Assembly: GCF_030651625.1 (NCBI RefSeq)
Contig: NZ_JAUSCF010000004.1
Span: 45,298 to 109,297 of the forward strand
Length of the DNA stretch: 64,000 nt
Direction of reading: 5' to 3'
DNA from: Hydrogenophaga sp.
GTDB taxonomy: Bacteria > Pseudomonadota > Gammaproteobacteria > Burkholderiales > Burkholderiaceae_C
Position 1 is the first letter of the stretch. The number at the start of each line of letters is the position of its first letter. Shown piece after piece: positions 32,406 to 42,767 of this stretch. The notes beneath the pieces are model-generated. The model did not search any database, had not been told where the DNA came from, and was given only the letters and a program-made list of their open reading frames with translations. A program made the position numbers and the translations under genes.

Positions 32406-33629
32406 ATGGCGACCCCGGGCAACACCCTGCTGCTTTACGCGCCCGTTCCCCTTTATTCCAGCGGGCAGGGTTACCTGCTGGAAGACCAGGCCTGCAACGG
32501 CCTTCGCCGGTGGGCAGAAAATTTTGACCACGTCATCGTGATGCACCCGCTGCAGCACGGCGCAGCGCCGCCCAGCTGGATTCCGGTGGAATCGTCCGGC
32601 ATCGATCTGGACCGGGTGGAGTTCGTGGCTCTGCCCACCGCCTACCGCCCCGACCAGTTTCTGCTCCACTACGGGAAGGTGCGGCGGCAGATCGCTCAGC
32701 TGATCGATCGCGCACAGTACCTGACCTTTGCCATCGGTGGCCTATTTGGTGACTGGGGCGCGGTGGCGGCACTGGAGGCCCACCGCAAGGGCCGGCGCTT
32801 TGCGGTCTGGACCGATCGGGTGGAGTCCGACGTGGCCCGGCACGAGGCAACGTCCGCTCCAACACTGAAAGCGCGTGTGAGGGCAAGGCTCTTCCACCGG
32901 CCCATGGCCATGCTGGAGCGGGCCGTCATTCGTCGCGCCACCGTGGGCCTCTTTCACGGTGCAGAGACGCACGCCGCGTACGCGCCCTATGCCAAGGCGG
33001 CGGAAATCGTGCACGACATCCACCTTCGGGAGGAGGATCGCATCCCTGCTGACGAGCTGAAAAAGAAGCAGGAAACGGTCTTGCAGGGCCCCTTGAAAAT
33101 CTGCTATCTGGGTCGCGCCGACCCGATGAAGGGCACCGACGACTGGATGGCTGTGATGGCGAACCTGAAGGCGGCCGGGATCGACTTCCACGCGACATGG
33201 CTGGGTGCCGGCGAACGCCTGCAAGCCATGAAGGACCAGAGCGACAGCCTGGGGCTGGGGGCGCAGGTCGCGCTGCCCGGCTTCGTGAGAGACCGTGCGG
33301 CGATCCTGACCGCGCTGCGGGAGGCGCAGGTGTTCGTGTTCTGCCACAAGACGCCGGAGTCGCCCCGCAACCTGATCGAGGCGCTGGTTTCGGGGACGCC
33401 GCTCGTCGGCTACGACAGCCCTTTTCCCAGAGACCTGATCGCTGCGAACGGCGGCGGCTGGCTGTCGCCCAAAGACGATGTGAAAGCGCTCACGGCCGTC
33501 CTGGTCAGCCTCGCGGGCGATCGCCAGCGCCTGGCAGACCTCATCGATCGGGCCGCCCGGGATGGCAGTCCCTTCAACGATGTGGCGGTCTTCAAACACC
33601 GCAGCGAAGTGATACGTGCCCACCTCTGA
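32406..33629 (+). CDS. Family 4 glycosyltransferase
   Basis: From the ATG at 32406 the protein has 407 residues. The N-terminal domain starts NTLLLYAPVPLYSSGQGYLL. The C-terminal GT4 domain shows LKICYLGRADPMKGTDDW, VALPGFVRDRAAILTAL and FCHKTPESPRNLIEALVSGT (the E-x7-E region in a divergent form). It stands alone between two promoter-size gaps and leads towards the FAAL-NRPS gene about 150 bp downstream. I reject the upstream extension to 31962 because it lacks coding features. Confidence 0.85.
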   Translation: MATPGNTLLLYAPVPLYSSGQGYLLEDQACNGLRRWAENFDHVIVMHPLQHGAAPPSWIPVESSGIDLDRVEFVALPTAYRPDQFLLHYGKVRRQIAQLIDRAQYLTFAIGGLFGDWGAVAALEAHRKGRRFAVWTDRVESDVARHEATSAPTLKARVRARLFHRPMAMLERAVIRRATVGLFHGAETHAAYAPYAKAAEIVHDIHLREEDRIPADELKKKQETVLQGPLKICYLGRADPMKGTDDWMAVMANLKAAGIDFHATWLGAGERLQAMKDQSDSLGLGAQVALPGFVRDRAAILTALREAQVFVFCHKTPESPRNLIEALVSGTPLVGYDSPFPRDLIAANGGGWLSPKDDVKALTAVLVSLAGDRQRLADLIDRAARDGSPFNDVAVFKHRSEVIRAHL

Positions 33630-33776
33630 TACCCAGCTTCCCGGCGGGCACCCCGCAGGGGGCGGGCGGGAAAAACCCACGTCCGGTGTTCGCCTGGACC
33701 GTTACCGCCCATCGCTGCCACTGGCATGCGTTCCGATCCATCAAACAAGAATGACCGTTCATCTGGGGAGCTCGAC

Positions 33777-36700
33777 ATGAGTGAGGAAGCGGTAACAGGC
33801 GGTCCGGAAGAGCCTGAACCGTCCACGCTGCGTGGCCTGCTGCGGGCTGGCGCAGCGCAGGCCGGCGAGCGCCTGGCGTTCGCTTTTCTGGACGACCAGC
33901 TGGCCGTGACCGGGCAACTGACGTTCTCGGAACTGGCCGACATGGCCCACACCATCGCCTTGCGCCTGGCACCGCTGGTGGCGCCAGGCGACCGGGTGTT
34001 GCTGGCCTTCGACAACGGCCCGGACGCCGTGTGCCTGTTCTGGGGCTGTATCGCAGCAGGCGTGGTGCCTGTGCCTGCGCCAGCGCCCAAACCACCGCGC
34101 GCAAAAGCCAGGAATGCCCGGTTGCCGGGCATCGCTGCCGACGCAGGCATCACGCTCGCCATGGCTTCCGACGAGCATGCCAGGGCCGCCAGGGTCCACT
34201 CGCCCGAACTCACCTGGCTGTCGCTGCCGGAGCTGCTGGCCGACGGGCCCGCCAGTGCGCCCGCCGCCAGCCGGGCAGAGGCGACACCCAGCGACCTTGC
34301 CTACCTGCAGTACACATCGGGATCCACCAGCGAGCCCCGTGGCGTTGAAATCACCCACGCCAACATCCTGGCCCAGTGCAAGGCCCTCGGCACAGCAGAG
34401 AAGATCGATCCCGACCGGTCGCGTGCCCTGATCTGGCTGCCCTGGTTCCACGACTATGGCCTGGTGCACGGTCTGGTGCAGCCGGTGTACACCCGGGCCG
34501 CCTCGTTCCTGATGCCCACCAGCGCTTTCACACTCAATCCGTTGAAGTGGCTCGAAGCCATCGACCAACACCAGATCACCCACAGCGGCGGTCCGGACTT
34601 CGCCTACGCCGCCTGCGTGCAGGCCCTGGCGCGACAACCGAACTGGTCCGCCCGGCTCAGTGGCTGGGAGCTGGCTTCCAGCGGCGCGGAGCCGGTGCGT
34701 GACACCACGCTGCATGCTTTTGCCGAAGCCTTTGCGCCGCACGGCTTCGACAACACCCTCTTCGCACCTTCGTACGGCCTGGCGGAAGCGGTGCTGGGCG
34801 TCACGATGCGAAACCTGCGCACGGCGCCACGCTGCCTGGCGCTGGACGCGAGGGCGCTGGAGCACAAAGCGGTGCTTGAAGCGCAGGCCACGGCCACGGG
34901 TTCGCGCGCCCTGGTGAGCTGCGGCAAGCCCCTGCCCGGGTTTGAAGTGCGCATCGTGGACCCCCTGACCCGCCTGCCCTGCAACCCGGACCGGATCGGG
35001 GAAATCTGGGTGGCAGGACCGAGCGTGGGGCGGGGCTACTGGGGCCAGCCAGCGACCAGCGAAGCGATCTTCCGCGCATCTCTCGCGGGCGATGAGCCTG
35101 GCCGCTCAACCTACCTCCGGACCGGAGATCTGGGTTTTCTTTCTGAGGGCGAGCTGTTCATCACAGGCAGGGACAAGGACCTGATCGTGGTCCATGGCCG
35201 CAACATCTACCCCCAGGATATCGAACTGACGACACAGACGGCCCATCCCGCCGTGCGGCCAGGCGGCGTGATCGCGGTGGCGGTCGAAAAGGGCGCACGT
35301 CAGGTGGTGGTGGTGCTGATGGAATGCCACCGCAGACAGACACCGGCAGAGATCCGTGTGGCGATCGACGAGGTGCGGCGACAGGTCGGGCTCGAGCACG
35401 AGCTGGACCTTCACGATGTGTTGCCCCTGCAGACCGGCGCCTTGCCGCGCACCTCCAGCGGCAAGCCGCAGCGCGGCGCCGCCCGCCACCTGTACCTGCA
35501 GGGCGCGCTGGAGCCCATGCGACTGGCGGCTCAGGTGCCCTCAGACCTCGCCGCATCCCCGGCCCTGGCGTCAGACCCCCTGCTGCTGGAAACGCTGACC
35601 GCGTTGTGGGCCGAGATCCTGGGCCAGACGACGATCGAACCCGAGGCGAACTTCTTTGACCTCGGCGGCGACTCGCTGCTGGCCACCCAGCTGGTGTCGC
35701 GCCTGCACGCAAGGCTGGGGGTCGAACTGCCGGTCAGCGCCCTGTTCGAGGCCCCCACGGTGCAAGGTCTCGCGCACCAGGTTGCCCGGGCACGGGCGAA
35801 CCTGTCGGACGACCCCGCCACCCTGACCCTGTTCGAGCGGGTGCCGCCCGCCCCGGACCGCGCCCGCGCGCCGGGCAGCCAGGTTCCGCTGTCGTTCTCC
35901 CAGGAGCGCATGTGGTTCATGCACGAGCTCGCCCCCACGAGCACCGCCTACAACATCCCGCTGGCCCTGCGCCTGCACGGTCCGCTCGACGTGACCGCCC
36001 TGCAGACCGCCCTGGCGCGGGTGGTGGACCGGCACGAAGTGCTGCGCACCCGCTTCATCAAGACCCGCGAAGGTGTGGTGGGCGAGGTGGTGGAGAGCCC
36101 GCCACCCGTACTCGAAGCCGTGCACCTGAACACCGCCGGTCTGCGCACCACCGAAGAGGCGCTGCACCGCCACCTGACCCAGGCCACCAGCGAGCCTTTC
36201 CGGCTGGACCAGTGCCCGCTGTTTCGCGCGCAGGTGGTGCACCTGGGTGACCAGGACGCGGTGCTGCTGATCGTGATGCACCACATCGTCAGCGACCAGT
36301 GGTCGTTCGCCGAGATGGGCCGGGAACTGGCGGTGCACTACAGCGCGGCGCGCACCGGGGGTGAAGCGTCTCTGCCCCGACTGACGATCCAGTACGCCGA
36401 CTACGCCGCCTGGCACCGCCAGTGGTTTGAAGGTGCGCGGCGCGACCGGGAGCTCGCTTACTGGACGCGTCGCCTGGAAGGCCTGGAACCGCTGCCACTG
36501 AACGAAGACTTTCCGCGCCCCCGGCAGCAGAGCTTCAGGGGTGCCTCGATTCGTTTCCCTCTGCCTGTGGACGACATCGCCGCCCTGCGGCGCCTGGGTG
36601 CGGCCCATGGTGCCAGCCTGTCGATGGTGCTGATGGCCGCACTCAATGTGATGCTGCACCGGCACACCGGCAAGACCGACATCGCCATCGGCGTGCCGAT

Positions 36701-39700
36701 TGCCAACCGCCACCACCTGGCCTCCGAAAGCCTGATCGGCACCTTCGTGAACACCCTGGTGTTCCGCACCGACCTGGCTGGCGATCCGGACTACCGCACC
36801 GTGCTGGCACGGGTGCGCGACGTGTCGCTGGAGGCCTTCGCCCACCAGGACATGCCCTTCGAGGTGCTGGTGCGCGAACTGGCGGGCCAACCCGACGCCA
36901 GCCGGCAACCGCTGTTCAATGTGATGTTCAACATGGTGAACTCACAGGCCCGCGACAGCACCTTCGACGGACTGACCTGGTCCCGTCTGGATTTCGACCG
37001 GGCATCGGCCCAGTTCGACCTGACGGTGGTCGCCGACCTGCTCTACGACCAGGCCCTGGTGATCGAGTACGCCACCGATCTGTTCACACGCGAGACCGTG
37101 CAACGCATGGGCGAGCACCTGCAACGCATCCTGCTCGCCGCGATCGACGCCCCCGGGGTGCGCGTGGCCACGATCCCGCTGCTGGGTGACGCCGAGCGCG
37201 CCTGCCTGCACAACTGGTCGCTGGGGCCCGCCCAAGCGCCGGCGGCCCACTCGGTGGTCGACTGGGTGGCGCGCGGCGCGCGGCGGTTCCCGCAGCAGAC
37301 CGCGCTCATCTTCGGCGACACGCACCTGACCCACCAGGCACTGGACGAGGCGTCGAACCGGCTGGCCAGGGTGCTGCGCGATCAGGGCATTGCGCGCGGT
37401 GCCCGCGTCGGTCTGTGCCTGCCGCGCAGCCACGACCTGGTCATCGCCCTGCTGGCCGTCCTCAAGACCGGTGCGGCCTATGTCCCGCTGGACCCCGCCT
37501 ATCCGGTGGAGCGGCTGAACCACCAGATCGACGATGCCGACCTGGCGATGCTGGTCACGCTCCGGCCCATGGCGCAGACGCTGGCGCGCGGGCACCAGTC
37601 GAACCTGCTGCTGGACGTGGACCATGCACGGATCTTGGCGGCCGCCACCGATCCCCTGGAAGCGAACCCCGATCTCGACGCCGGGCCGGAAGATGCGGCC
37701 TACCTGATCTACACCTCCGGCTCCACCGGTAAGCCCAAAGGGGTCGCCGTGCCCCACCGGGCCGTGGTCAACTTCCTGTGCAGCATGGCGAACGAGCCGG
37801 GTCTCTCACCCCGGGACCGGCTGCTGGCCGTCACCACGCCCAGCTTCGACATCGCCGTGCTCGAGCTGCTCCTGCCGCTGGGTGTGGGCGCCACGGTGGT
37901 CGTTGCCAGCGAAGCCCAGGCCACCGACGGCACGGCACTGGCCGAGGTGATCGCCCGGGAGCACATCACGGTGCTGCAGGCCACGCCGTCGCGCTGGCAC
38001 CTGCTGATCGATTCCGGCTGGCCTGGAAACGCCGGCTTGAAGGCGCTGGTGGGCGGCGAACCGCTCACGCCCAGTCTGGCCACGCAGTTGCTGGCCTGCT
38101 GCGGCGAGGTCTGGAACATGTACGGCCCCACCGAAACCACGGTGTGGTCGAGCTGTTGGCGGGTACAGGCCGACGCCGTGCAGCACATCTCGCTGGGGCA
38201 GCCGATCGCCAACACGTCGGTCCAGGTGCTTGACGAACACCACCAGCCCAGCCCCATTGGCGTGCCTGGGGAAATTCACATCGGCGGTACCGGGGTGGCA
38301 CTCGGCTATTACAAACGCCCGGACCTCACCGCCGAGCGCTTCATCGAGCAACCCGAAGCCGCGGAGCGGGAGAACCGGCGCATCTACCGCACCGGTGACC
38401 GTGGGCGCTGGCGACACGATGGCTCGCTGGAACACGGCGGGCGGCTGGACGACCAGATCAAGCTGCGCGGCTTCCGTATCGAACTCGGCGAGATTGAAGC
38501 CCGCCTGCTGAGCCATCCGGGCGTCGCGCGCGCCGTGGTGATCCTGCGCGAAGACCAGCCCGGCCAGGCCAGGCTGGTGGCCTATGTGGTGCCCGAAGGC
38601 CCCATGCCCGCGCGCGAGGCCTTGCGACAGCATCTTCGCCAATGGCTGCCGGACCACATGGTCCCCGCTGTGGTGGTGCCGCTCGACAGCATTCCGGTGC
38701 TGCCCAACGGCAAGACCAACCGCCGGGCGCTGCCCGCCCCCGACCACAGCCATGCCGGCACAGGCGCCGCACCGGTGGCGCCGCGCAACACCACCGAGCA
38801 GGCCATCTGGGCGGTCTGGCAGGAAGCCCTGCACGCCGAAGGCTTCGGCATTCACGACAACTTCTTCGATCTCGGGGGCCATTCGATCCTGGCCGTGGCT
38901 GTGGTCAGCCGCATCGAGACGGCGCTGGATCGACCATGTGCGCTGGGCCTGCTGTTCGAGCACCCGACGGTGGCCGACCTGGCCTGCGCCCTCACACAGA
39001 CCCGCCCGGAAGGTGCACCGGACCTGCCGGTGGCGGTGCTGCAGCCGCAGGGCAGCGGCCCGGGCCTGTTCCTGCTGGCGGGGGCGGAGATGTACCGCCA
39101 CCTCGCACAGAAGCTGGATCCGCAGATGCCGGTGTACGGCGTGTTTTCTCAGACCGAAATCGACTTGCTGCACTGGCCGGCGCAGGCGGCGCTTCCGGCG
39201 GTTTCGGTCGAGACGCTGGCCGGGGAATACCTCGCGCTGATCCAGGGCATCCAGCCGCACGGGCCCTACTTTCTGGGGGGCTTCTCGATCGGCGGGGCAC
39301 TGGCCTATGAGGTGGCACAGCGTCTGCATCGAGCCGGTGAAGAGATCGGCCTGATCGTGCTGCTCGACTCCATGCTGCCCGGGCACGGCTTCAAATACCT
39401 GCTGGCGGGCGTGATCAGGCGCCTGCGGCTGATCCGGCGCGAAGGCCTGGGGCACCTGCTGCACGTCTACCGCGTCTACCGACGTCAGACCCAGCAACGG
39501 CACGCGCCGGGCAGCCGGCGCATCCAGGCCTACGCGCAGGCCATACGCGCCTACGAGGCCGTGCCCAGCGATCTGCCCGTGCTGTTCCTGCAGGCTGGCA
39601 ACGACGCTTCCACCGCACCGGCCTACGGCTGGCGCTCACTGGTGCCAGAATTGACCGTGGAACGCGTGCCTGGCAATCACATGAGCATTCTGGAACCACC

Positions 39701-39833
39701 CAATGTGGACACGCTGGCCCGTCAGGTGCGGACCCACCTGGCAGCCGTGCCAGTGGGCCATTCTGCGGTGTCTGCTGTGAACGCCGGGATGGAACTTTCA
39801 TCTGAATCCGTCACCTCTGCCCCATGTACCTGA
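33777..39833 (+). CDS. Lipopeptide NRPS: FAAL-PCP-C-A-PCP-TE
   Basis: From the ATG at 33777 (GGGGAG site) it has 2,018 residues; an ATG at 33726 adds 17. Residue positions here count from 33777. 1-585: fatty-acyl-AMP ligase (YLQYTSGSTSEPRGVE, SYGLAEAVLG, GRDKDLIVVHGRNIYPQDIE). PCP1: Ser633 in LGGDSL. Condensation domain: ~700-1130, HHIVSD with active-site His836. Adenylation domain: ~1150-1650 (YLIYTSGSTGKPKG, NMYGPTETTVW); specificity positions read D-I-L-Q-V-G-M-V-W, close to glycine. PCP2: Ser1703 in LGGHSI. Thioesterase: ~1760-1990, Ser1837 in GFSIGG. The predicted reaction is activation of a fatty acid, its condensation onto glycine, and release as N-acyl-glycine or its transfer to an acceptor. 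The stop overlaps the SGNH lipoprotein start by 10 bp. Confidence 0.95.
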   Translation: MSEEAVTGGPEEPEPSTLRGLLRAGAAQAGERLAFAFLDDQLAVTGQLTFSELADMAHTIALRLAPLVAPGDRVLLAFDNGPDAVCLFWGCIAAGVVPVPAPAPKPPRAKARNARLPGIAADAGITLAMASDEHARAARVHSPELTWLSLPELLADGPASAPAASRAEATPSDLAYLQYTSGSTSEPRGVEITHANILAQCKALGTAEKIDPDRSRALIWLPWFHDYGLVHGLVQPVYTRAASFLMPTSAFTLNPLKWLEAIDQHQITHSGGPDFAYAACVQALARQPNWSARLSGWELASSGAEPVRDTTLHAFAEAFAPHGFDNTLFAPSYGLAEAVLGVTMRNLRTAPRCLALDARALEHKAVLEAQATATGSRALVSCGKPLPGFEVRIVDPLTRLPCNPDRIGEIWVAGPSVGRGYWGQPATSEAIFRASLAGDEPGRSTYLRTGDLGFLSEGELFITGRDKDLIVVHGRNIYPQDIELTTQTAHPAVRPGGVIAVAVEKGARQVVVVLMECHRRQTPAEIRVAIDEVRRQVGLEHELDLHDVLPLQTGALPRTSSGKPQRGAARHLYLQGALEPMRLAAQVPSDLAASPALASDPLLLETLTALWAEILGQTTIEPEANFFDLGGDSLLATQLVSRLHARLGVELPVSALFEAPTVQGLAHQVARARANLSDDPATLTLFERVPPAPDRARAPGSQVPLSFSQERMWFMHELAPTSTAYNIPLALRLHGPLDVTALQTALARVVDRHEVLRTRFIKTREGVVGEVVESPPPVLEAVHLNTAGLRTTEEALHRHLTQATSEPFRLDQCPLFRAQVVHLGDQDAVLLIVMHHIVSDQWSFAEMGRELAVHYSAARTGGEASLPRLTIQYADYAAWHRQWFEGARRDRELAYWTRRLEGLEPLPLNEDFPRPRQQSFRGASIRFPLPVDDIAALRRLGAAHGASLSMVLMAALNVMLHRHTGKTDIAIGVPIANRHHLASESLIGTFVNTLVFRTDLAGDPDYRTVLARVRDVSLEAFAHQDMPFEVLVRELAGQPDASRQPLFNVMFNMVNSQARDSTFDGLTWSRLDFDRASAQFDLTVVADLLYDQALVIEYATDLFTRETVQRMGEHLQRILLAAIDAPGVRVATIPLLGDAERACLHNWSLGPAQAPAAHSVVDWVARGARRFPQQTALIFGDTHLTHQALDEASNRLARVLRDQGIARGARVGLCLPRSHDLVIALLAVLKTGAAYVPLDPAYPVERLNHQIDDADLAMLVTLRPMAQTLARGHQSNLLLDVDHARILAAATDPLEANPDLDAGPEDAAYLIYTSGSTGKPKGVAVPHRAVVNFLCSMANEPGLSPRDRLLAVTTPSFDIAVLELLLPLGVGATVVVASEAQATDGTALAEVIAREHITVLQATPSRWHLLIDSGWPGNAGLKALVGGEPLTPSLATQLLACCGEVWNMYGPTETTVWSSCWRVQADAVQHISLGQPIANTSVQVLDEHHQPSPIGVPGEIHIGGTGVALGYYKRPDLTAERFIEQPEAAERENRRIYRTGDRGRWRHDGSLEHGGRLDDQIKLRGFRIELGEIEARLLSHPGVARAVVILREDQPGQARLVAYVVPEGPMPAREALRQHLRQWLPDHMVPAVVVPLDSIPVLPNGKTNRRALPAPDHSHAGTGAAPVAPRNTTEQAIWAVWQEALHAEGFGIHDNFFDLGGHSILAVAVVSRIETALDRPCALGLLFEHPTVADLACALTQTRPEGAPDLPVAVLQPQGSGPGLFLLAGAEMYRHLAQKLDPQMPVYGVFSQTEIDLLHWPAQAALPAVSVETLAGEYLALIQGIQPHGPYFLGGFSIGGALAYEVAQRLHRAGEEIGLIVLLDSMLPGHGFKYLLAGVIRRLRLIRREGLGHLLHVYRVYRRQTQQRHAPGSRRIQAYAQAIRAYEAVPSDLPVLFLQAGNDASTAPAYGWRSLVPELTVERVPGNHMSILEPPNVDTLARQVRTHLAAVPVGHSAVSAVNAGMELSSESVTSAPCT

Positions 39834-40759
39834 GGAATTCACTGACCTGTGCCCTGGCCTTGCTGCTGAGTGCCTGTGGATGGCAAAAATCGCTGGACCC
39901 TGTGGCGCTCTCCGCCCTGTACGCGCAACCCCTGGCCCCGCCGGACAAGCCCCTGCGGGTGTTCCACATCGGGCACAGCCTGGTGGGCCGCGACATGCCA
40001 GCCATGCTGGAACAGCTGGCCGGCGCGGGCCACGACCACCGTTCCCAGCTGGGTTGGGGTGCCACGCTCAAGTCGCACTGGGAACCCGATGTGCCCATCA
40101 ACGGCTTTGAGCAGGAAAACGCCCACCCGCGCTACCAGGACGCCACGGCGGCGGTCAAGAGCGGTCAGCTGGATGCGCTGGTCCTGACCGAGATGGTCGA
40201 GATCAAGGACGCGATCAAATACTTTGACAGCCCGGCCTACCTGCGGCGGTGGGCGCGCCTGGCGCGCGAAAGCAACCCCGCCACCCGCGTGTACCTGTAC
40301 GAAACCTGGCACCCGCTGGACGATCCCCAGGGCTGGCTCCAGCGGCTGGACGACGACCTGCCGCGCCACTGGGAGGGCGAGCTGCTGGCCAAGGCCCTGG
40401 CCCACGGCGACACCGGGCCGGTCCACGTGATTCCGGCCGGACAGGTCATGGCGCGTTTCGTCCGGCGCCTGGAGCAGGGCGGGGGGTTGCCCGGTCTGGC
40501 ATCGCGTGAAGGCCTCTTTGCCCTGAACCCCGACGGCACGCAGGACAACATCCACCTGAGCGACCTGGGCAGCTACCTGGTGGCCCTGACCCACTTCGCC
40601 GTGCTTTACCACCGCAGTCCGGTGGGCCTGCCGCACCGGCTGCTGCGGGCCGACGGCAGCCCGGCAGACGCCCCCAGCGATGAAGTGGCACACATGATGC
40701 AGGCCGTGGTCTGGGAAGTGGTGACAGGCTACCCCAAGACCGGCGTGGCACCGCCGTGA
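39824..40759 (+). CDS. SGNH-hydrolase-like lipoprotein
   Basis: This 311-residue protein has a lipoprotein signal (lipobox LLSAC, modified Cys at residue 18), so it is membrane-anchored in the periplasm or outer membrane. The mature part has SGNH-like features: FHIGHSLVGRD (block I, nucleophile Ser) and DNIHLSDLGSY near residue 240 (block V, Asp-x-x-His). Relatives act on acyl or acetyl esters of polysaccharides and glycolipids. It starts inside the end of the NRPS gene, so it is translationally tied to the acyl-glycine-making enzyme. It may transfer or remove acyl groups on the exported polymer; that is inference. Confidence 0.72.
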   Translation: MYLRNSLTCALALLLSACGWQKSLDPVALSALYAQPLAPPDKPLRVFHIGHSLVGRDMPAMLEQLAGAGHDHRSQLGWGATLKSHWEPDVPINGFEQENAHPRYQDATAAVKSGQLDALVLTEMVEIKDAIKYFDSPAYLRRWARLARESNPATRVYLYETWHPLDDPQGWLQRLDDDLPRHWEGELLAKALAHGDTGPVHVIPAGQVMARFVRRLEQGGGLPGLASREGLFALNPDGTQDNIHLSDLGSYLVALTHFAVLYHRSPVGLPHRLLRADGSPADAPSDEVAHMMQAVVWEVVTGYPKTGVAPP

Positions 40760-40953
40760 GCACACGGGTTCGCCCCCGCACGGGCCCATCAGGCGGCACC
40801 ACCTGTCTGACACCCGATGCCACGGATCCCTTTAAAGGCATCGGCCAGGCGGAAATCCCCCACCATGCGTGCGTTTGCAGCGGCATGGGGCCATCCACCC
40901 GGGCGGCCCTGGCGACCGCACATTCGGCCAGCCACCCCACCCTATACTGATCC

Positions 40954-42408
40954 ATGGCGCTTTCTCACCAGCCCCCCAAATCCATCCTGAAGCGGCGCAG
41001 CAGCATCTCCACGGCGGTACAGACCGTGCTGGACGGGCTCGCCGTGATGGGCCTGGGTTACTTCCTCGTGCTGCACCACATCGGCGGACTCACGGCGGAA
41101 TACACCGTGCTGCTGCTGCTGTTGCTGATCAGCATGGGTGTGGCCTACGACCAGTTCGGTCTCTACCGCAGCAACAGCGGCTTTGCCCGCAAGGCGCTCA
41201 CGCTGTTCAAGGCCTGGACGCTGGTGTTCGCCTTCCTGCTGGCGGTGGGCTTTGCGGTCAAGCAGACCGAGTTTTTCTCGCGCCTGTTGCTGGGGCAGCT
41301 CTACGTGGCGGGCTACGTGTTGCAGCTGCTGCTGCAGTTTGCGTTCCGCAGTGCGCAGATGCGCCTGATGCACCACGCCGTTGCGCCCGAGAACGTGCTG
41401 ATCGTGGGCACCGGCCGCCTCGCCAAGTACCTGCAGAACAAGGTGTCCACCAACCCCTGGCTGGGCCAGCATGTGATTGGCTGCCTGGCGCTGCCCGAAG
41501 GCGGCGACGTGGACATGGAGAACGTGCCGTCCAAGCTCTACGATTCGTCGGACTTCGCTTCGCTGAAAGACGCCCAGGTGGTCGGGCAGTTCGACGAAAT
41601 GATGGCGGTGATCGACCAGTTTGAAGTGCGCACCGTGTACTTCGCCATTCCGCTGAGCCAGTCGGCCCTGATCGAGGACATGTATTTCCGGCTGCTCGAC
41701 AAGCACGTGGCCGTGCACTGGGTGCCCGACATTTTCTCCATGCTGCTGGTCAACCACAGCGTGCGCGAGATCGCCGGCCTGCCGGTGCTCACCCTGTCGG
41801 AAACGCCACTCACCGGCACGCGCCTGCTGCTCAAGGCGGTGGAAGATTTCGTGCTCTCGGCCCTGATCTTGCTGGCGGTGTCGCCGCTGCTGCTGATCAT
41901 TGCGATCGCCATCAAGCTCGACAGCCCGGGGCCGGTGTTCTTCAAGCAGGCGCGCAACGGCTGGAGCGGCAAGACCTTCCGGATCTGGAAGTTCCGCAGC
42001 ATGCACGTGCACCAGCCCGACGCCGGCGAGGTGAAGCAGGCCACCCGCAACGACCCGCGCGTGACCCGCGTGGGCGCCTTCCTGCGCAAGACCAGCCTGG
42101 ACGAGCTGCCCCAGCTGATCAACGTGCTCGGGGGCAGCATGTCGCTGGTGGGCCCGCGCCCGCACGCCGTGCAGCACGACGCCGAATACTCACAGCGCAT
42201 CGACAGCTACTTCGCGCGCCACAACATCAAGCCCGGCATCACCGGCCTGGCACAGGTGCGTGGCTTCCGGGGCGAAACCACCCACATCGAACAGATGCAG
42301 CAACGCGTGGAGGCCGACATCGAGTACATCAACAACTGGTCGCTGTGGCTGGACTTCACGATTCTGCTGCGCACGCTGGGGGCGTTGACCGGGCGGAATG
42401 CGTATTGA
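40954..42408 (+). CDS. Undecaprenyl-phosphate sugar-phosphate transferase (WcaJ/EpsB-like)
   Basis: This 484-residue polyprenyl glycosylphosphotransferase would start EPS repeat assembly by moving a sugar-1-phosphate (usually glucose) to undecaprenyl phosphate. About four N-terminal membrane helices (residues 25-130) are followed by a CoA-binding-3-like domain (VLIVGTGRLAKYLQNKV). The C-terminal catalytic domain has [63 protein letters not shown] and [16 protein letters not shown]. It is complete and ends the EPS locus. A partial second copy of its 3' end lies at 43950-44338. Confidence 0.93.
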   Translation: MALSHQPPKSILKRRSSISTAVQTVLDGLAVMGLGYFLVLHHIGGLTAEYTVLLLLLLISMGVAYDQFGLYRSNSGFARKALTLFKAWTLVFAFLLAVGFAVKQTEFFSRLLLGQLYVAGYVLQLLLQFAFRSAQMRLMHHAVAPENVLIVGTGRLAKYLQNKVSTNPWLGQHVIGCLALPEGGDVDMENVPSKLYDSSDFASLKDAQVVGQFDEMMAVIDQFEVRTVYFAIPLSQSALIEDMYFRLLDKHVAVHWVPDIFSMLLVNHSVREIAGLPVLTLSETPLTGTRLLLKAVEDFVLSALILLAVSPLLLIIAIAIKLDSPGPVFFKQARNGWSGKTFRIWKFRSMHVHQPDAGEVKQATRNDPRVTRVGAFLRKTSLDELPQLINVLGGSMSLVGPRPHAVQHDAEYSQRIDSYFARHNIKPGITGLAQVRGFRGETTHIEQMQQRVEADIEYINNWSLWLDFTILLRTLGALTGRNAY

Positions 42409-42453
42409 GATTTAGGTGGATCTGCAAGGAAATAGCGCGATCTGCTTTACAGG

Positions 42454-42468
42454 TTCCGTATAACGGAA
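42454..42468. promoter_or_regulatory. Palindromic operator upstream of higBA
   Basis: TTCCGT-ATA-ACGGAA is a perfect 6-bp-arm palindrome 11 bp before the HigB start. Its position suits a HigA-type autorepressor. The assignment is from symmetry and position only. Confidence 0.65.
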
Positions 42469-42479
42469 TATCATGAATC

Positions 42480-42758
42480 ATGATCCGCTCTTTTGTTTGT
42501 ACCGACACCGAGGCGCTTTTCCACAGCCGCCTGGTGCCGAGGTTCAAGAACATCGAACGGGTAGCACGGCGAAAGTTGCTGCAGTTACATGCCTCGACCG
42601 AACTGGCCAGCTTGCGGGTTCCTCCCGGCAACCAGCTCGAAGCGCTGAAGCATGACCGTAAAGGCCAACACAGTGTGCGCATCAACGAACAGTGGCGGTT
42701 GTGCTTTGTCTGGCGCGAAGACGGGGCGTACCAGGTTGAAATTGTGGACTACCACTAG
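42480..42758 (+). CDS. higB: HigB/RelE-family toxin
   Basis: This 92-residue type II toxin of the RelE/HigB fold is a ribosome-dependent mRNA endonuclease by family. Conserved features are the start MIRSFVCTDTEALF, FKNIERVARRKLLQLHA, and the C-terminal GQHSVRINEQWRLCF and VEIVDYH. The order toxin-then-antitoxin is the HigBA arrangement. It is 9 bp upstream of higA and behind a palindromic operator. It appears intact. Confidence 0.92.
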   Translation: MIRSFVCTDTEALFHSRLVPRFKNIERVARRKLLQLHASTELASLRVPPGNQLEALKHDRKGQHSVRINEQWRLCFVWREDGAYQVEIVDYH

Positions 42759-42767
42759 GAGCAGAAC

